In this document: positions 1-12,028 of the stretch, one piece after another
How positions within the stretch are numbered: position 1 is the first letter of the stretch
Layout of the letters: each line of letters begins with the position of its first letter
Assembly: GCA_001632435.1 (NCBI GenBank)
Contig: KV423941.1
Span: 130,246 to 194,245 of the forward strand
Origin: Calocera cornea HHB12733
Lineage: Eukaryota; Basidiomycota; Dacrymycetes; Dacrymycetales; Dacrymycetaceae
Length of the DNA stretch: 64,000 nucleotides
Direction: 5' to 3'
Translations under genes and position numbers: made by a program
The notes under the pieces: model-generated
What the model was told of the DNA's origin: nothing
Seen by the model: only the letters and a program-made list of their open reading frames with translations
The model's database searches: none

Positions 1-558
1 GCGAGCGACGGCGGCGTAGCTCACCAACGGCAGAAGCAGAGATACAGTGAGTCTTCCGTGGCCTCCCATGATCTTGAGCTCATACATATCAATAGGTCAA
101 CGTGATCTCGCTGAATGGGAGGCCATCATGTGTGCCCCGTAGCCAGCAGCAAATCGCCTATGGAGGAAGAAGCGGGGTGTCTTGTATCGCTGGCCGAGGT
201 TGTGCATATACTCAGCGTTTGGCAGCCCAGCGCTGTCAATGACACACTCCCGAATGAAGAGGCGTATCTGTTGATATACACCGTGATCAACTTGTTTGAC
301 ACAGGGAGCCATGACGGTACGAAACGTGTACATATTGTAGAAGTAACGTGGGACATCTGCTATCTATACCCTGTTCGCAAGGCCTTGCACTGTATCGTCA
401 TCGCTCAAACTATCCCAGTCATCGAATTTGTAATCTACGACATTACTGGTACGTTCCATTCAGAATCATTGGAACTATAAGTTCGACTGCATCTCGGACA
501 CCTACTGCCAACCCTTCATCAGAACCAAATGACATCTCACGCTGAGCGTCGCCGTAAG
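1..558. other. Left flank, 3' of the Plavaka transposase
   Basis: No gene is supported here. The open frames on both strands are short and overlap one another without recognisable motifs. If the Plavaka element is complete, its 3'-side terminus should lie here or beyond the window edge. I could not identify a terminal inverted repeat by eye. Confidence 0.5.
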
Positions 559-3500
559 TTACTTTAAGCCCACTAATTGAAACATGGCCCGGTCTGTGTA
601 TTTGTTCAGCAAGAATGTGTCGCATGGTGCGGACATGCTGGAGTATGAAACGTCAGTGAGCTTTGGATCTATGGCCACTGGCTGCAGCATGCAGGTCCGG
701 CTTATTGAATGCGCGGGAACGATGCCTGCTGCAGCTCTTCCGTCCTGACCGATCACACGGTGAATCACATGGAGACCAGATGGGTGAATAGCACCTGGAG
801 ATGGTTTCGAAAACCATTCCACATACGCAAGCGGCTCTGGGCTGTCTTGTCGCAGTAGGGAGCGACTAGCTTCCGGCGTCAGTCTGAAAATAAGCTTCAC
901 CCGAGCAAGTTGGAATCCTGATGGAACAGATCAGTAGGAGCTGGGCCCACTCTATCCACTAGAGCAGCTTACCCTCGAGATCTTCAAGGCCTGCTCTCAC
1001 CGGATCTATGATGACCGTGTCGAACCGTGCAGCATGGTCTTTACGAAGACGCGCTTCGCCCTTCGGACGGACAACATGAGCGTGCACCGTAAAAACCCGC
1101 GTATATCGATCGATCGAGGTCTCAATGTTCATTCTTGACCATGCTGAGACAGTGTGAAGTAAAGGACCAAGGGCAGAGATTGCAGGGAGTTGACGGCCGG
1201 ACTGTCGAGCACGTGATGCATAACGCCTCATAGTAGAGACAAAATCCACACATGCCCACCGGTCGGGATTGACGATCTCCGCAAGGGATAAATCGGGATA
1301 GGTCGGGCTGATTGCAAGAAGGCATTGCGTTTCCGCGCCATTTCCGTGCTCTTGTGTCTCCCGCGTAGCGCTAACTGCTTGCCACTCTCCTGCCACGCGC
1401 TGTCAGAACCCCTGGTCTGTCCGAAGCTTTGAAAGGGGAATTGTACCTCGCCGCCATTGGACAAGCGACTGGAATGCTTGCATTGCTTCTTGGCGTTCAA
1501 CCCACAACGCCATTTCATTCGTCGACGTTTCCCGCCTTCGGCTAGTGGATCGAAACGGGTTTTTGGCCCAGGCGATATGGAGACGTTCACTCATCTGAGT
1601 ATCAAAGCCAGGTAGTGCGCCTGCTTCCACGATCGCCCAGATGTAGTGAGTGAGAAAGTGTAGCTTGGGGATGCAAAACGGGTTTTCTGAAGAAAATCAC
1701 ACGTGAATGCTAGCTCCTTAGTTTTTGAAGCGTAATGGCCCGGACTTACGATTGCCATCCTCTGTGATTCCTTTGTCGCAGCGAACGCCAAGATTGAGGA
1801 ATCCATTCTTGTTCTTGTGGAAGAGCAGCAGGGCCTGTCGCATGAGGGGTAACGTATGATCGGAATGAACCGGGAATGTGGCGAAATAATAGAAGTCTGT
1901 CATGGCAACCGTGGCCTTCATCACGGAGAGCCCATCTTCACCTTTACTTCGCAAGGCATCCGATGCGCAGATGGCTCCAGGGAAAACTCGGAAGATGTCC
2001 TTGACTTCCTTTCCAGTCAGACGTGAGAAATCCGGAAAGCCGTCTTTATAGTGCTGTATACCGTGGGCATGGGGTTGGCATTGAAAGCACCGGTCCAGTT
2101 CCTTCTGACCCAGAATTTGCTTGAGCCAAGAGATCAAATGCTTGAGAACTCCTTGCAGAAGCTGATGTAAGACGTCGGGATACATCGAGGAGTGAATTTC
2201 AGACGGTAGAGTGGCGAAAAATGGCTCGGGAACAGAGGTTCGAGATAAGGCCTTCGTGACGATGTTGTAAGAGCGCAGTTCACCGTTTCGCTTGTGAGTG
2301 GATGGGTTCACAGGCAGAGGGTGAGGCTGACCCATCTGTCGACTGGGTCTGTCGCTGATTCCGCCCAAGGCATCCTGTTCCATTGTCTCATTGATGGTGG
2401 TATCGACCGGACCGCTTCGGGAGGTGGTGATATTCGCTTTCAAAATGTCAATAGTCACTTGCTGCTTCCGTGGTAGACAGTCAATGGTGCATCGATTCGA
2501 GTATATGTCTTCTTCCCCGGTCAGCTCCATCCCCATGTCCTCTCGAGCTATATCTCCAATCGGACACCGCAAATAGCGTGTGCAAGTTACCAGACACTGT
2601 TCTGGATAGTCTGCCATCCAACCAGCCAAGATGGGATAGCATCTGCGGGTGACTCCGTCTCCAGAGGCAAGGTGAATGCCATTGAAGCCCGGCCCTTTGG
2701 TCTCCTCCAACAGCTTTCCTACGCAGCAATGGAAAAGCCGTTGTCGGGCAATCTTGCAGGCCTCTTCACTAAGCCCAAGGCCACCAAAGTCGTCGGTCGG
2801 CAGGTACCCAATCAAAAGGGCAGCACGTGCTGAGATTGTCTGTCGTATTGCAATCGGTAAATTACCAATGGTCAAGTACACTGGATAGCCTTGTCGATTT
2901 CCGGAGAACTGGGTGAGCTGCGTCTTGTCCGTGGCCAAAATGTAGGGGATCAATGTAGACCCTGCTGGGTACTGTTCCTGGTAATGTGGAGCAATCAATA
3001 ACGGTGAGAACAAGATAAAGCACTCTGTACATACTTGGACTCTGTGCCACCAATTCCCAGTCCACATTTCAGAATACAAGCGGACGTGTCTATTCTTGTC
3101 CGCAAAGTGCTGTTCCGGTCCGAAATGCAGAACTTCTGCAAACCGCTGGTCACCCCACAGCGCGGTGATTGCCTCAAGAGCGCTTCGATACCAAAAGACA
3201 GATACATGGCTGGTGTCAAGAAGAGGCACTTCGACTCGTTTCCAATGCAGGCGACTGACAGGAAGGTGTTTATCGATGATCTTGTGGAGCTCGTAAGTGC
3301 TCTTGAACGAGAGGCCCAGCATCTTGACCAGCTGTGTAAAAACCACAGATCAGTAATGTTCGGTGAATATGAGCACAGCTCGCACCTCAGGTGTAAGGAA
3401 GCGGTCTGTAGCGGCGTGGCTGATATTCTCTGACTTCAGCCAATTTGCAATATGAAAGTCCATCTGAGATTCAAACGGATGCCAGGGATTGTTGGGGTCC

Positions 3501-3913
3501 ATGTTCTCATCCTGCTCCTTCGGTAGAACGTTGATGTCAGGAGCTATTGCGTTTCCCGCAGTCGTGTGAATTCGCTCGATTTGCTGAGGAGAATGAGAAA
3601 GTGTGCCAAGAACCGAATATGTGAGTCTGTTATTGACTGGCTCTGGCAGGGCAGGGGTTGGGGCGTCGATGGTAAAGGAAACATCCTGCGACCCGCGGAG
3701 CCTCCCCAAAATACTTGCACCGTCGACTACAAAAGTCTCCTCCGGACCGTCTTCGTCATCTCCAGCGTCGCCAGGTGTGACAGTATGATCAGCAGACCGG
3801 AGGAGCTTCTCGAATCGAAGAAAGCAAGGCGTCGATTTGCGTTGCGAAGCATGTTGCTTGAGAGTGGACCAACGTGAGAACCATTTACTGCAGCCCAGGC
3901 ACAGTATTGGCAT
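559..3913 (-). CDS. Plavaka-type (CACTA-like) DNA transposase, C2H2-like N-terminus, DUF6830-like C-terminus
   Basis: Spliced model: complement(join(559..917, 973..1389, 1447..1686, 1750..3331, 3386..3913)), 1041 aa, all phases consistent. The ATG at 3913 opens directly into a zinc-knuckle-like motif (C5, C8, H21, C30). It is followed by an acidic linker, then the Plavaka core: a 'WHPFESQMDFHIANW' segment, 'LVKMLGLSFKS', 'VYLTIGNLP', 'MASGDGVTRR'-like and 'YPEQCLVTCTRYLRCPIG' stretches. The C-terminal part has 'GFDTQMSERLHI' and an 'LAYVEWFS' DUF6830-like segment. Plavaka transposases are basidiomycete-rich members of the EnSpm/CACTA group, thought to use an RNase-H-fold DDE nuclease. No in-frame stop or frameshift remains after splicing the four 54-63 bp introns, so the copy may be active or recently active. 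It is divergent from the RPA1-like gene at 4591. Family assignment rests on motif memory, and catalytic residues were not individually assigned. Confidence 0.9.
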
Positions 3914-4590
3914 AGTTAGGTCAGTAGTGGAGTCGACCAAGGGAAGAAGCAAGACAATTGATGAAACGATCTTAAGAAGCCTGATATGACTGATACCCAC
4001 TGACTAAGCCGCTTTATCTCAGCATGGCAGTTGGCGGACAACTCTTCTCCATCATTGCACCGTAACAGGCTATGGAGGTGAGTGACAACTACTGAGGACA
4101 AACACCACGAGGGCCAGCAATGCGAACGCGAGATGGTCAACCAGTTTAGGGCCAACTGGCAACATCTCGGAGTAGCCATCCAGCAGACTTCGTTGTCCTA
4201 GCAAGGTCTGCATCAGGGCGGGGGAAGAGTCAACATGAACATCGATAATCCAAAAAATACGACGCGCATCACCGATTCCGCATGACTGCCACGAATTTGC
4301 AGCGCCTCTGGCATGAGCGCCGCTGTCGCTGGTTCCCAGTCGTGAGTTTCCGGCCACAGAGCATTGACGGTAATCTCAACCCTCTTAAGGAGACATTTCG
4401 AGATAATGTCCTTGACGATGTCGACGCCGACTGAGCAGTGAGTGGTGAGGTGCGGGGGTGGTTAAGTCGTGCAGACGGTGCTGACTTTGCCTCAAGAGCA
4501 GCTGGACGCGTCGCGTTCGCGTTGGCCGAATCTCGGGTGCACGCGACGCAACCAGGCCGCGGATGCAGTCCTTGCACCTGGACGATCAGC
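3914..4590. promoter_or_regulatory. Shared divergent 5' region between Plavaka transposase and RPA1-like gene
   Basis: The 677 bp separate two start codons that point away from each other. No clear TATA box or coding frame is evident. Open frames within it (for example 4269-4628 on the minus strand) are low-information. Co-expression of the two genes is an inference from the layout. Confidence 0.35.
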
Positions 4591-6274
4591 ATGTCTGAGT
4601 CACGATTGACCGCCAACAGCTGTTTCACACTCGTGAATGAAGAGAAGACAGACGATACATGTGTCTTTCAGCTGTTGTCGTGCGTCCGAGCGCGTGACCG
4701 AAGAGGCCGATTGATATATCCTTACAGATATTGGTGAGTGTTACCGTTGTGCTTTTTGGGATACCTCGAGACCTAAGACGGGGATGTAGGTGCTTCTTGA
4801 GCGATGGGACGAACTACGTCCGTGTTGGATTGGCGGCAAATTCCAGATGGATAAGCGGTGGTGCCATGGTGTCAAACGGTGTGAAAGTGAACATACTGTC
4901 ACTCTCAAAGAGGGTCGTCGGAGAGACAGGTGCAACGTGAGCATATATGCGGCTGTCGGGGTGCTGCGCTGAATACATCATCAGGCTGCTGAGTGCACAT
5001 AGGTTGAAGGTCATCAGCCATCCAGAACCTATCATTGGAGCTCCCGTGCCCTTGCGCGAGGCGGACGTCTATCGGCTGTCTGACATCTGCATGCTGCGGC
5101 CTGATAACTACCCGCCACACAACGGCGAAGAGATTCGACGTTTTGACTATAGGAAGACGGGGGATCTTTCCTTAGCTTCTCACGAGTGAGTCGTGAAGCC
5201 AAGCCATGTCGCTTATATATTGACCTTTCAAAGCTTTTGCCTAATTGCTCGGATCACGAGGATTAGCAAGAGAGGAACGTGCTTCAACAAGCTGTTACGA
5301 AAGAAGAAGGAGGCATTGCAGATGGTGATGCATGATGAGAAGGTGCGCTTTACGCAAGACTGGGAACCGGTGCTGATTGAATGTCAGGGAGAAATGGTGG
5401 CGATGGTATGGGACAATTGTATAGGCCGGGCGGAGAGTCTAGTCTTGAATGGGGTATGTGCATTCGAATGAGGAAGAAGCAACAGCATAAATCTGCATTG
5501 TGTCAGGTCTATTTGATTTGGGGTGCGACGGTGTGCAGTGAACCAGTAGAGTCGAACTGGGTGAAGACACCGCATCTTCACCTAGTGTGTGATAGTCGGA
5601 CGAAGTTCAAAGGAGTACATTCATGACTCTGCGGATCAAGGCAACGCTAATGACATCTGCAGCTGAAGGACGGCGGCAGAATCCCGCAGCTTTTCTTCTC
5701 GTTCATACCAATTGGGGGGATCAAGCATCTGAAGAGGGGTGAGCTAGTCGGTGCGGCGCATGAGCGAGGAAGAGTACAAAACCTGACAGGGATGACTAGA
5801 TGTATTAGCGATTGTTGGAGATGCGGCGGAGGGTCCTGCGGTCAGGGGAAAGGAAACGAGAAACAAGAACGGCCGAGGTGCTCCAGTCAGTATATTGCGG
5901 TTATTGGATTCGGGTGTGGCTGACGGAGGAGAAAGCGGCATAGTATCCCGCGAGGCGGCATTTGGCTGCTGGACCAGTCTCGCGCATGGATTCAATTGCG
6001 CGCATTTGATGGGTTCGCCGACAATTTTTTTGAGAGGAAAGGAAAGGTAGTTGCGGTGAAGGGCTTAGCAACGGACTGGAGTACGAGGCCCTGCCTGAGG
6101 ACAAGATCGGAGACGACAGTGGTTTCCTACGACGACGACGATCTTGACCAGCGGGAGCTTCAGACTTGGTGAGACTTGATTGCTATAAGAGGAACGGATG
6201 ATTGATGGACGAGTAATAGGTACGAAGAGCATGCTGAGGAAGCGTGTAGCTGGGAGATCATTGGAACGAAGTGA
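4591..6274 (+). CDS. RPA1-like single-stranded-DNA-binding protein lacking the C-terminal OB fold
   Basis: Ten-exon model: join(4591..4733, 4790..4936, 4985..5185, 5234..5342, 5388..5453, 5507..5614, 5663..5738, 5800..5885, 5936..6168, 6220..6274), 407 aa, phases all match. The order of similarity follows the replication protein A large subunit. The N-terminal RPA70N OB fold is residues 1 to about 110: 'SRLTANSC' start, 'YRYWCFLSDGTNYVRVGL', 'HRLKVISHPEPIIGAPVPL'. Next comes DBD-A (about 160-285): 'CLIARITRISKRG', 'MVMHDEKGEMVAMVWDN', 'SLVLNGVYLIWGATV', 'IPQLFFSFIPI'. Then DBD-B (about 283-400): 'DVLAIVGDAAEG', 'IPRGGIWLLDQSRAWIQL', 'GFADNFFERKGKVVAVKG'. It stops after DBD-B, so the zinc-ribbon DBD-C that binds RPA2/RPA3 is absent (normal RPA1 is about 600 aa). 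It is probably a diverged paralogue rather than the cellular RPA1. Family call is moderately strong; function is inferred. Confidence 0.75.
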
Positions 6275-6353
6275 AGCTTGTCCAGTAGATGACTGGTAGG
6301 GACGTAGACCGTTTTTCCGGGATGATTATCGCTCGCCCGGGCGTGATGTGAAT

Positions 6354-6600
6354 TGTGTGATTCTGCACGATGAGTGATCCTGCGAAGTGGGCGATTCCGT
6401 GAACTGAACGATTGTGAGGACTGAGGGAAGGCTGGCAAACTGGGTGATTCTGCCGTATGGGTGAGTCTACAGAGAGATCAAGGACGTGAGAAAGTGTGGG
6501 AAATAGGTCGAATTCGGGTGGTGATGTCTACGGAACGAAAAGAGTGGGTGGAGTGGAGAGACTGAATGAGTGATTCCACAAAATAAGTGATTCAGCGGAT
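6354..6600. repeat. Degenerate 17-bp tandem repeat 3' of the RPA1-like gene
   Basis: Seven consecutive units from 6354 to about 6474 follow the pattern TGRGYGATTCYGYRNAM. All are 17 bp except one 19-bp unit. Two more units lie at about 6567-6600. No gene covers this stretch. Subterminal repeat arrays are common in CACTA-type elements, so this could mark the far end of the Plavaka element, but that is inference. Confidence 0.6.
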
Positions 6601-7045
6601 GGGCGAGGGTTGCGAGATGAACCTCAGCTGAGCCTGGCTGCCGAAGACGCGTCCGCACTAGAGTTGTTCCTCACGCCGGCTTCTCCCATGAAGCTCACCG
6701 ATATTGCGATGTATAACTACACGTAATAGCTATTCTAATCTACAACATCAGTGCAGTTGCGTAGGTGGAAGACAACCGTGTTTATGATTGTTGTACGTCT
6801 CGGCGACTTCAATCCACTGCAGTGGGCTGTGGCTGACTCAGCCTGAGCCGCCCGACCCCGGCATGCTCCGAAAACTACTTAAGTTTCTAAACATGGGTTA
6901 GCAAGGACCATTTGGATCGCAGCTGACCGCATATCCTGACGTCGTGTATCATTCTTGTTCTTATCGTCTACAAAATAGAGCCGTATCGTATCCATAGGAA
7001 AAGTGACACATACATAGTCACGTTGACGCATCTGTAGGCCGGCTG

Positions 7046-7125
7046 CTGCCTATGTAGGGACTATGGAGTGGCGGACGATGCTATGCCCGCTAGGGTTCTG
7101 CATAGCCACCATAGGGCTAGGTAGG
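7046..7125. other. Hairpin-forming AT/GC-mixed sequence
   Basis: The arms CTATGGagTGGC and GCCACCATAG pair with a two-base bulge. An inner GCTATGC...GCATAGC pair of arms lies between them, with weaker complementarity outside. It sits in gene-poor DNA. It could be a small structured repeat end or a chance palindrome. Confidence 0.4.
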
Positions 7126-7130
7126 ACCGG

Positions 7131-10100
7131 CTGATTTTACTGATGTAGTAACGTGACGCCCCCCGGCCGGCGCAGCGCGCTAGGGCACAACCGGATCAGT
7201 CTTCGGCGATAAGCCCTCCCCTATAACTTCCACGACTTCCACCGTCTTCTGCCCAATTTCCCCCGTCTTCGCAGGACCCTACTGTGCTGGATTTTCACGG
7301 ACCCTCAGGCTGGTTCGGCGCGGGGATTACCCAACCCGCGCTTCGTGAGCAGACGCTACGGTACTGTACCACCTTTTGAGCGGGGGTCGTACGAGCTCAT
7401 TTCCCGCGCTGTGGTCGGCAGAGCATGCTCTATCGCTGCTTCCTGTTTAATTTTTTTTCTCTGCGTACTATAACGGCCTGGTGGAGCATGACGTCGTCCT
7501 TCGTTTCTTGTGCAGCGCGCCCAGGCTCAGAGTAACAGGCAGTGCGAAGGCTACGCGAATTTCCTGCCCTACGTCCCCCCGACGAAACCCGCCCAGATGG
7601 TACGCTTGCAGGGAGGGCCTCTTCTACCGTATCTTCCTCCGCGATCTACTCTAGCTTCCCAAATCTGACAGGCGCTCTGCTCATTGGCGTGCCGCGGCAA
7701 GTGCGGTACATCATCTCCCAAACTTCGACTGTCCAGCAAACCACCGTCGTTTCAAGCTATTGTAGAGCCCGTCCGATTGCAAGCCGGATGTACCCATGGA
7801 CGAGCGCGCCTGCGCGGCACCGCGCGGTCGCGCTGCCGCTCTACCCGGCGCTGGCAAGCCCCGCCCGCCAAAGCTCAGGAGTCCGAGGCATCAGCGTTGG
7901 GAGGGCCGAGGGCTGACCACTTGACGACGCACCCTCGCGGGGTCTCGCGGCACGATCCTGCACGATGGAGGGGTGTGACCCTGCCGCCCGATCATCACCG
8001 CCGTCCCCGTCCCATCACTTCCCACGCGCCGGGGCGCTGGGTGCCGAACACCACCGAGTGACTGGCAGGTGGCGGATCACCCTCGGTCAGGGCACTGTAG
8101 CTTCTGCGCACTAGTCACGGAAGGCGCGCACATCGCCGGAACAGGCATGCTTCGCGGGCTGCTGTCCTCCTTCCGTTCCCAGGGCGGCCGGGGATGGGAC
8201 TACGCTTTCCGGAAATGGCGGTGGGCGCTTACCGGTCCTGTGGCCACGTCGCACCCCATGGAGAGAAAGATCTGCTGCGAGCTAGAGCGGAAATTGCGCA
8301 TCCCGATCGGAAATCAGGATGCGTGGCTAAGGCTAAGGTTAGACCTTGTATGGCATCCGGTGCACGGCCCTGACTCACTGCCAGAACGAGTGCGCCCCCT
8401 TCCCTGGGGCCGTAGCCTGCTGATCTTCTCGCCTCTCCCCGAAAGACTCTCCTTTCCCGGAACCCTCGGGCCCTCGCAGCTTATCTCCTGCTCGGCAGCC
8501 CCACCAGTTTTGCGCCGCCACGCTCCCACGGTCTGCGCCCGCCGCAGCGCCCTGCGAAAGGAGAAGGGACGGAACACGTTTCCCATCCAGCTCGCGCGCG
8601 ACGCGCGTTCTCCTCGCCTCGTTCCCCAACGCACCGCTGAGGTGAGAATATAGACTTTCTGAGCCCACCAAGCACGTCATTCTGCCTGCTCCGCCCAGGG
8701 GGCAGCCGGCCCAGGAGCGGCGAGGCTTCCTCTTCCCCCAGGCCGATCACCTCGCCACAGCTCGAGCCTGCAGGGCTCCCCCAACCCGGGGTGCGCCCTT
8801 CCGCGCGTGGCAATTCCGACTTCAGAAGCTCCTGCCCGGGGTCACCCCATTTCTCGCTCGCTTCCTTCAGCGGCTGTGAGAACTCCGGGGCCGCTGCCGG
8901 ATCGCCGAGCATGCGGCATGGAGCGCGGTATCCCTGGCTAGCACCCTTTGGGAAACCGGCCGGTGCGGCAGTCACGCACCCGGTTTGGAAGTCACCTATG
9001 GTGAGGGCCATCAGAGACTCGAACTTGCCAGTGCTCGCCCGTGTCAAGCAGCTGCGTCCGGTGGGAGCAATCATGGGCTGTTGAGGGATGGACCCGGGGC
9101 CGGCGGGCCGTGGTCGACGAACGTGTGCACACCAGACTGACTCCTTGCACTGTCCGGTGAGAAGAGGGCGGGAGGGCGGACATGTAATCCGTTGCACGCG
9201 AGTGGCAGCCTGGAAGTACCGCCGCAACCCCGGGGGAGATTTGGGCAGCACGGACGGGATAGCCACTCTCCCACTGGGGCGTTGGCCACGTTGGCCACTT
9301 TAACGTACAGTCTGAACAGGCTACTTGCTGTGAACTGTCCGTCATGTACGTGGTGCACAGCAGATGCCGAATCATATTGCGTTCACCCTTGTCACTCTCT
9401 TTGGCCGAGGGGAGCTAACCGGGAAGTCGGCGGACTTGATCTCCCGCCGAGTGGTTGGGGCACGTCACGGCTTTGTTCGTTCTTGTGTACTGTAGGCACC
9501 TACCCCAGCGCGAAGCAGGCCCGACTTTGTTTGTATCACTACCTCAATCATAGCTTGTTGTGACTATGTGTCTCAGACAGATGTGTTGATGTCCTATCGC
9601 AGCTACAGACATGATGAGGTAAATAATATGGTTTGATCTTCGGTGATGTGCCATTGTGTCAAGTAGGTGGCAGCCTCCATACACTTTCACGTTGCGTGGC
9701 TGTGCAATGGGCGCTTCGATTTCTGAAGGCGGTGGCTGCTGGCGGTTAACCGGTTCGTATGGTTGACAAGTCCGGACAAAAGTCATATAAGAAATTATTT
9801 TTTGAGCTTCCGCCGTGGCGTTCGTGCTTCCGTCGCGGCGTTGGTGCTTTTGCCTCAGCAAGAGACCCTTCTCATGGGAAAAGGTCACTAACGCTGCGGC
9901 AGGAGAAGAAATTAGTATTCCCTTCTCTAGCTTCTGTGAGCATGCTTCCGTTGATGAGCTGTACAGCCTTTTCGGCTTCTATCAGGTCCCGTTTAACTCC
10001 CGGTATTTTTGAGTGCTAAGGTTGCCCTCGTCCACTCCAGGGGTCCCGTCTGAGCACAGCAACGGCACGTGCTCCTCGGTGGCTATATCGGACAGTTGGC

Positions 10101-10364
10101 TATCCCACATCCGTCATCATTCGCAAGCCAGTAGAATAGCAATTGATTACATGATAATTACACCCAGTTTGCTAGTACGAGTGCTTCCAAAAAGAGAAGG
10201 TATCCATATACGGAGTCATCAGAAAGGTGTGATGTAACACAGACGGACCGCTCTTCCCATTACCAAGACTTCGAGCCAGAAGAAGACGCCGACAAGCACT
10301 ACAAGGACAATGAGCAACACGACGACGAGAACGGAAAGGAGCTTTACTATCACCTTCAATGTGT
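7131..10364. other. Gene-poor stretch, GC-rich from 7.5 to 9.3 kb
   Basis: Several GC-driven open frames exist on both strands (plus 8069-8653, minus 8481-9266). They overlap each other, lack recognisable domains and do not splice into a family I know. I see no RNA gene. A 28-bp segment near 9687 recurs near 40433 (see findings). Confidence 0.5.
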
Positions 10365-12028
10365 TCAATTCGGCATGATCGAGTTCCATTTGTCGCAGAA
10401 TTCGCGCAGCTCGGACATCAAGCGGGGCGCCCAAGCATATTGCAAGCTACAGAGCTCGTTGAGGTGATTCAGCAGGATGTCGTGGCAGTCGGCCTGCTTT
10501 AGATGGCTGATCAGCGTTGACTGAACCTCTTCAAACTCCTCCAACACGTCTGCTGATGTCTTCTTCCAGGAAGGTTTCGGGCTTGCTGCAGCCAGAGACG
10601 GAGACCGGACCTGATTACGCATCACAGGAGACTTGAAAGCACTGGAGTTACTCGTCGACGCCTGAGGTTGCGAAACAACAGGAACAACCTCAGGCTGTTT
10701 GTCGGTGTGCTGATGTTCGTCATCGTCGTCATTGTCCTTCATGTCGTCAGGTGTCTCGGTGGTGTCGTCGTCGACGGCCCGAACGGTCGTCGGCCGTTCG
10801 ACGATCTCGACGTCGTCCTCGTCATCGCTCTCTTCGTCTTCCTGGTCTTTCTGCTTCATCGTTTTCAGCAGCTGTTGGTCAAGCAACGTCTCAACAATCT
10901 GGGTGATTGTCTGTGTCTGTAGCTACTTGTCAGCAAGTGTCAACAAATGAAAATGTTCAAGAAGCTCACCAGAAGTTTCTTGGTCGGATTCTCATCTTCA
11001 GTCGGCTCGCCTTCCTCGGCATTCCGTTTTCTCTTTCTAGATCCTTGATCTTCCCGGCTCGGTAAGACGGTTTTCTGGTCTTGCGAAAGTGGAGTGCGGC
11101 ATGGAATGCGAGAAGAGGACGAGGACGACGAGCTCGAGGGAAGGGGTGAAATACTGCGCGTCTCGCTGACTGGGTTGATGTGGAAGCGAGCTCTCTTGCC
11201 TGCATCGTTCTGCTGCTTACTCTGCTGCGACACTGCCGATCTGAGTGTTCGTTCTGAACTATTGATAGTGCCGTTTGTCTTGCCCAGTGCTCGCTGCTCG
11301 CGCATCATCTTCTCCTTCTGGTATTTCTCCTTTCGTAAGCGGGCCGCCTCCTCGCGCTCCATGCGATCCTCATCTTCTTTCTTGCGCTGTTCGTCTTCCT
11401 TTTCCTCAAACTCGCGAACTTTATCGGGATTGATACGCCATACCTTGAGGATGTGGTGGCCTTGAAGGGGAAGATCGGGACAGCTGAGGTTGGTGTACAA
11501 TGCGAAGTCCGGCGGCACCCAGCTAGTGATGCTTCCCCTTCGGCGTTTAAAGTCGGAGTCCATCTCTGAGATATGAGTCAATACACCGGCCACTCTGAGG
11601 AGCAGATGTATGCAGCTTACCGAAGGTACGACAGCACTCCGCGGAGTCTCGACTCCCTACTCCACAAACTAAAGCATTGTCAGCAAGATGTATGCGCCCG
11701 ACAATGGAAGCAGTAACTCACCCCAAGCATCTCCATTACTCGTTGGAATCTTCTTAGCCTTCGTCCCATGGGCGCAGAGGGGATGGCTCTTCATCATTTC
11801 AAGAATATCCGCGGGCGGCACGACCTTCGTCTTCTTTCTGAATTGAATCTTGATGGCCCACGTTAGGGGATCCTCGTCGTCCAGCGACCACTGTCCGTTC
11901 TCAACGCGCTTGCAATACTCCTGTCTCATCGCGAGCAACTCAGCGATGTCGTCGTCGATCTCTTCTTCGGCATACACTTGAGCAGGATCCTCTTGAATCT
12001 GACCCTTCAAGGTACTCATCTGCCCCAT
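10365..12028 (-). CDS. Hypothetical 498-aa acidic/charged protein with coiled-coil stretch
   Basis: Model: complement(join(10365..10922, 10970..11565, 11621..11656, 11722..12028)), 498 aa, phases consistent, including a 36-nt third-from-3' exon. The N-terminus (from ATG 12028; a second ATG lies at 12019) has an acidic 'EEEIDDDIAELL' segment and 'WAIKIQFRKKTKVVPPADI'. The middle contains 'WVPPDFALYTNLSCPDLP' and a long Lys/Glu/Arg run (about 165-215) predicted to be coiled coil. A Ser-rich tract and a basic 'SRKRKRN' possible nuclear signal follow, then an acidic Asp/Glu block, and a hydrophobic-helical C-terminus. I do not recognise the family. It is divergent from the 464-aa gene at 12818. 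Confidence 0.6.

Noticed and set aside
7542..8653. Chain of plus-strand open frames
   Set aside because: Gly/Arg/Pro-rich translations without domain signatures; adjacent frames are equally open.
8990..9070. tRNA-like words (GTTCGAGTC on the minus strand)
   Set aside because: The flanking bases cannot form T-arm or acceptor stems; no cloverleaf found.
8481..9266. 261-codon minus-strand open frame
   Set aside because: Overlaps plus-strand frames of similar quality, has GC-biased composition with no motif, and has no splicing continuation. Treated as compositional.
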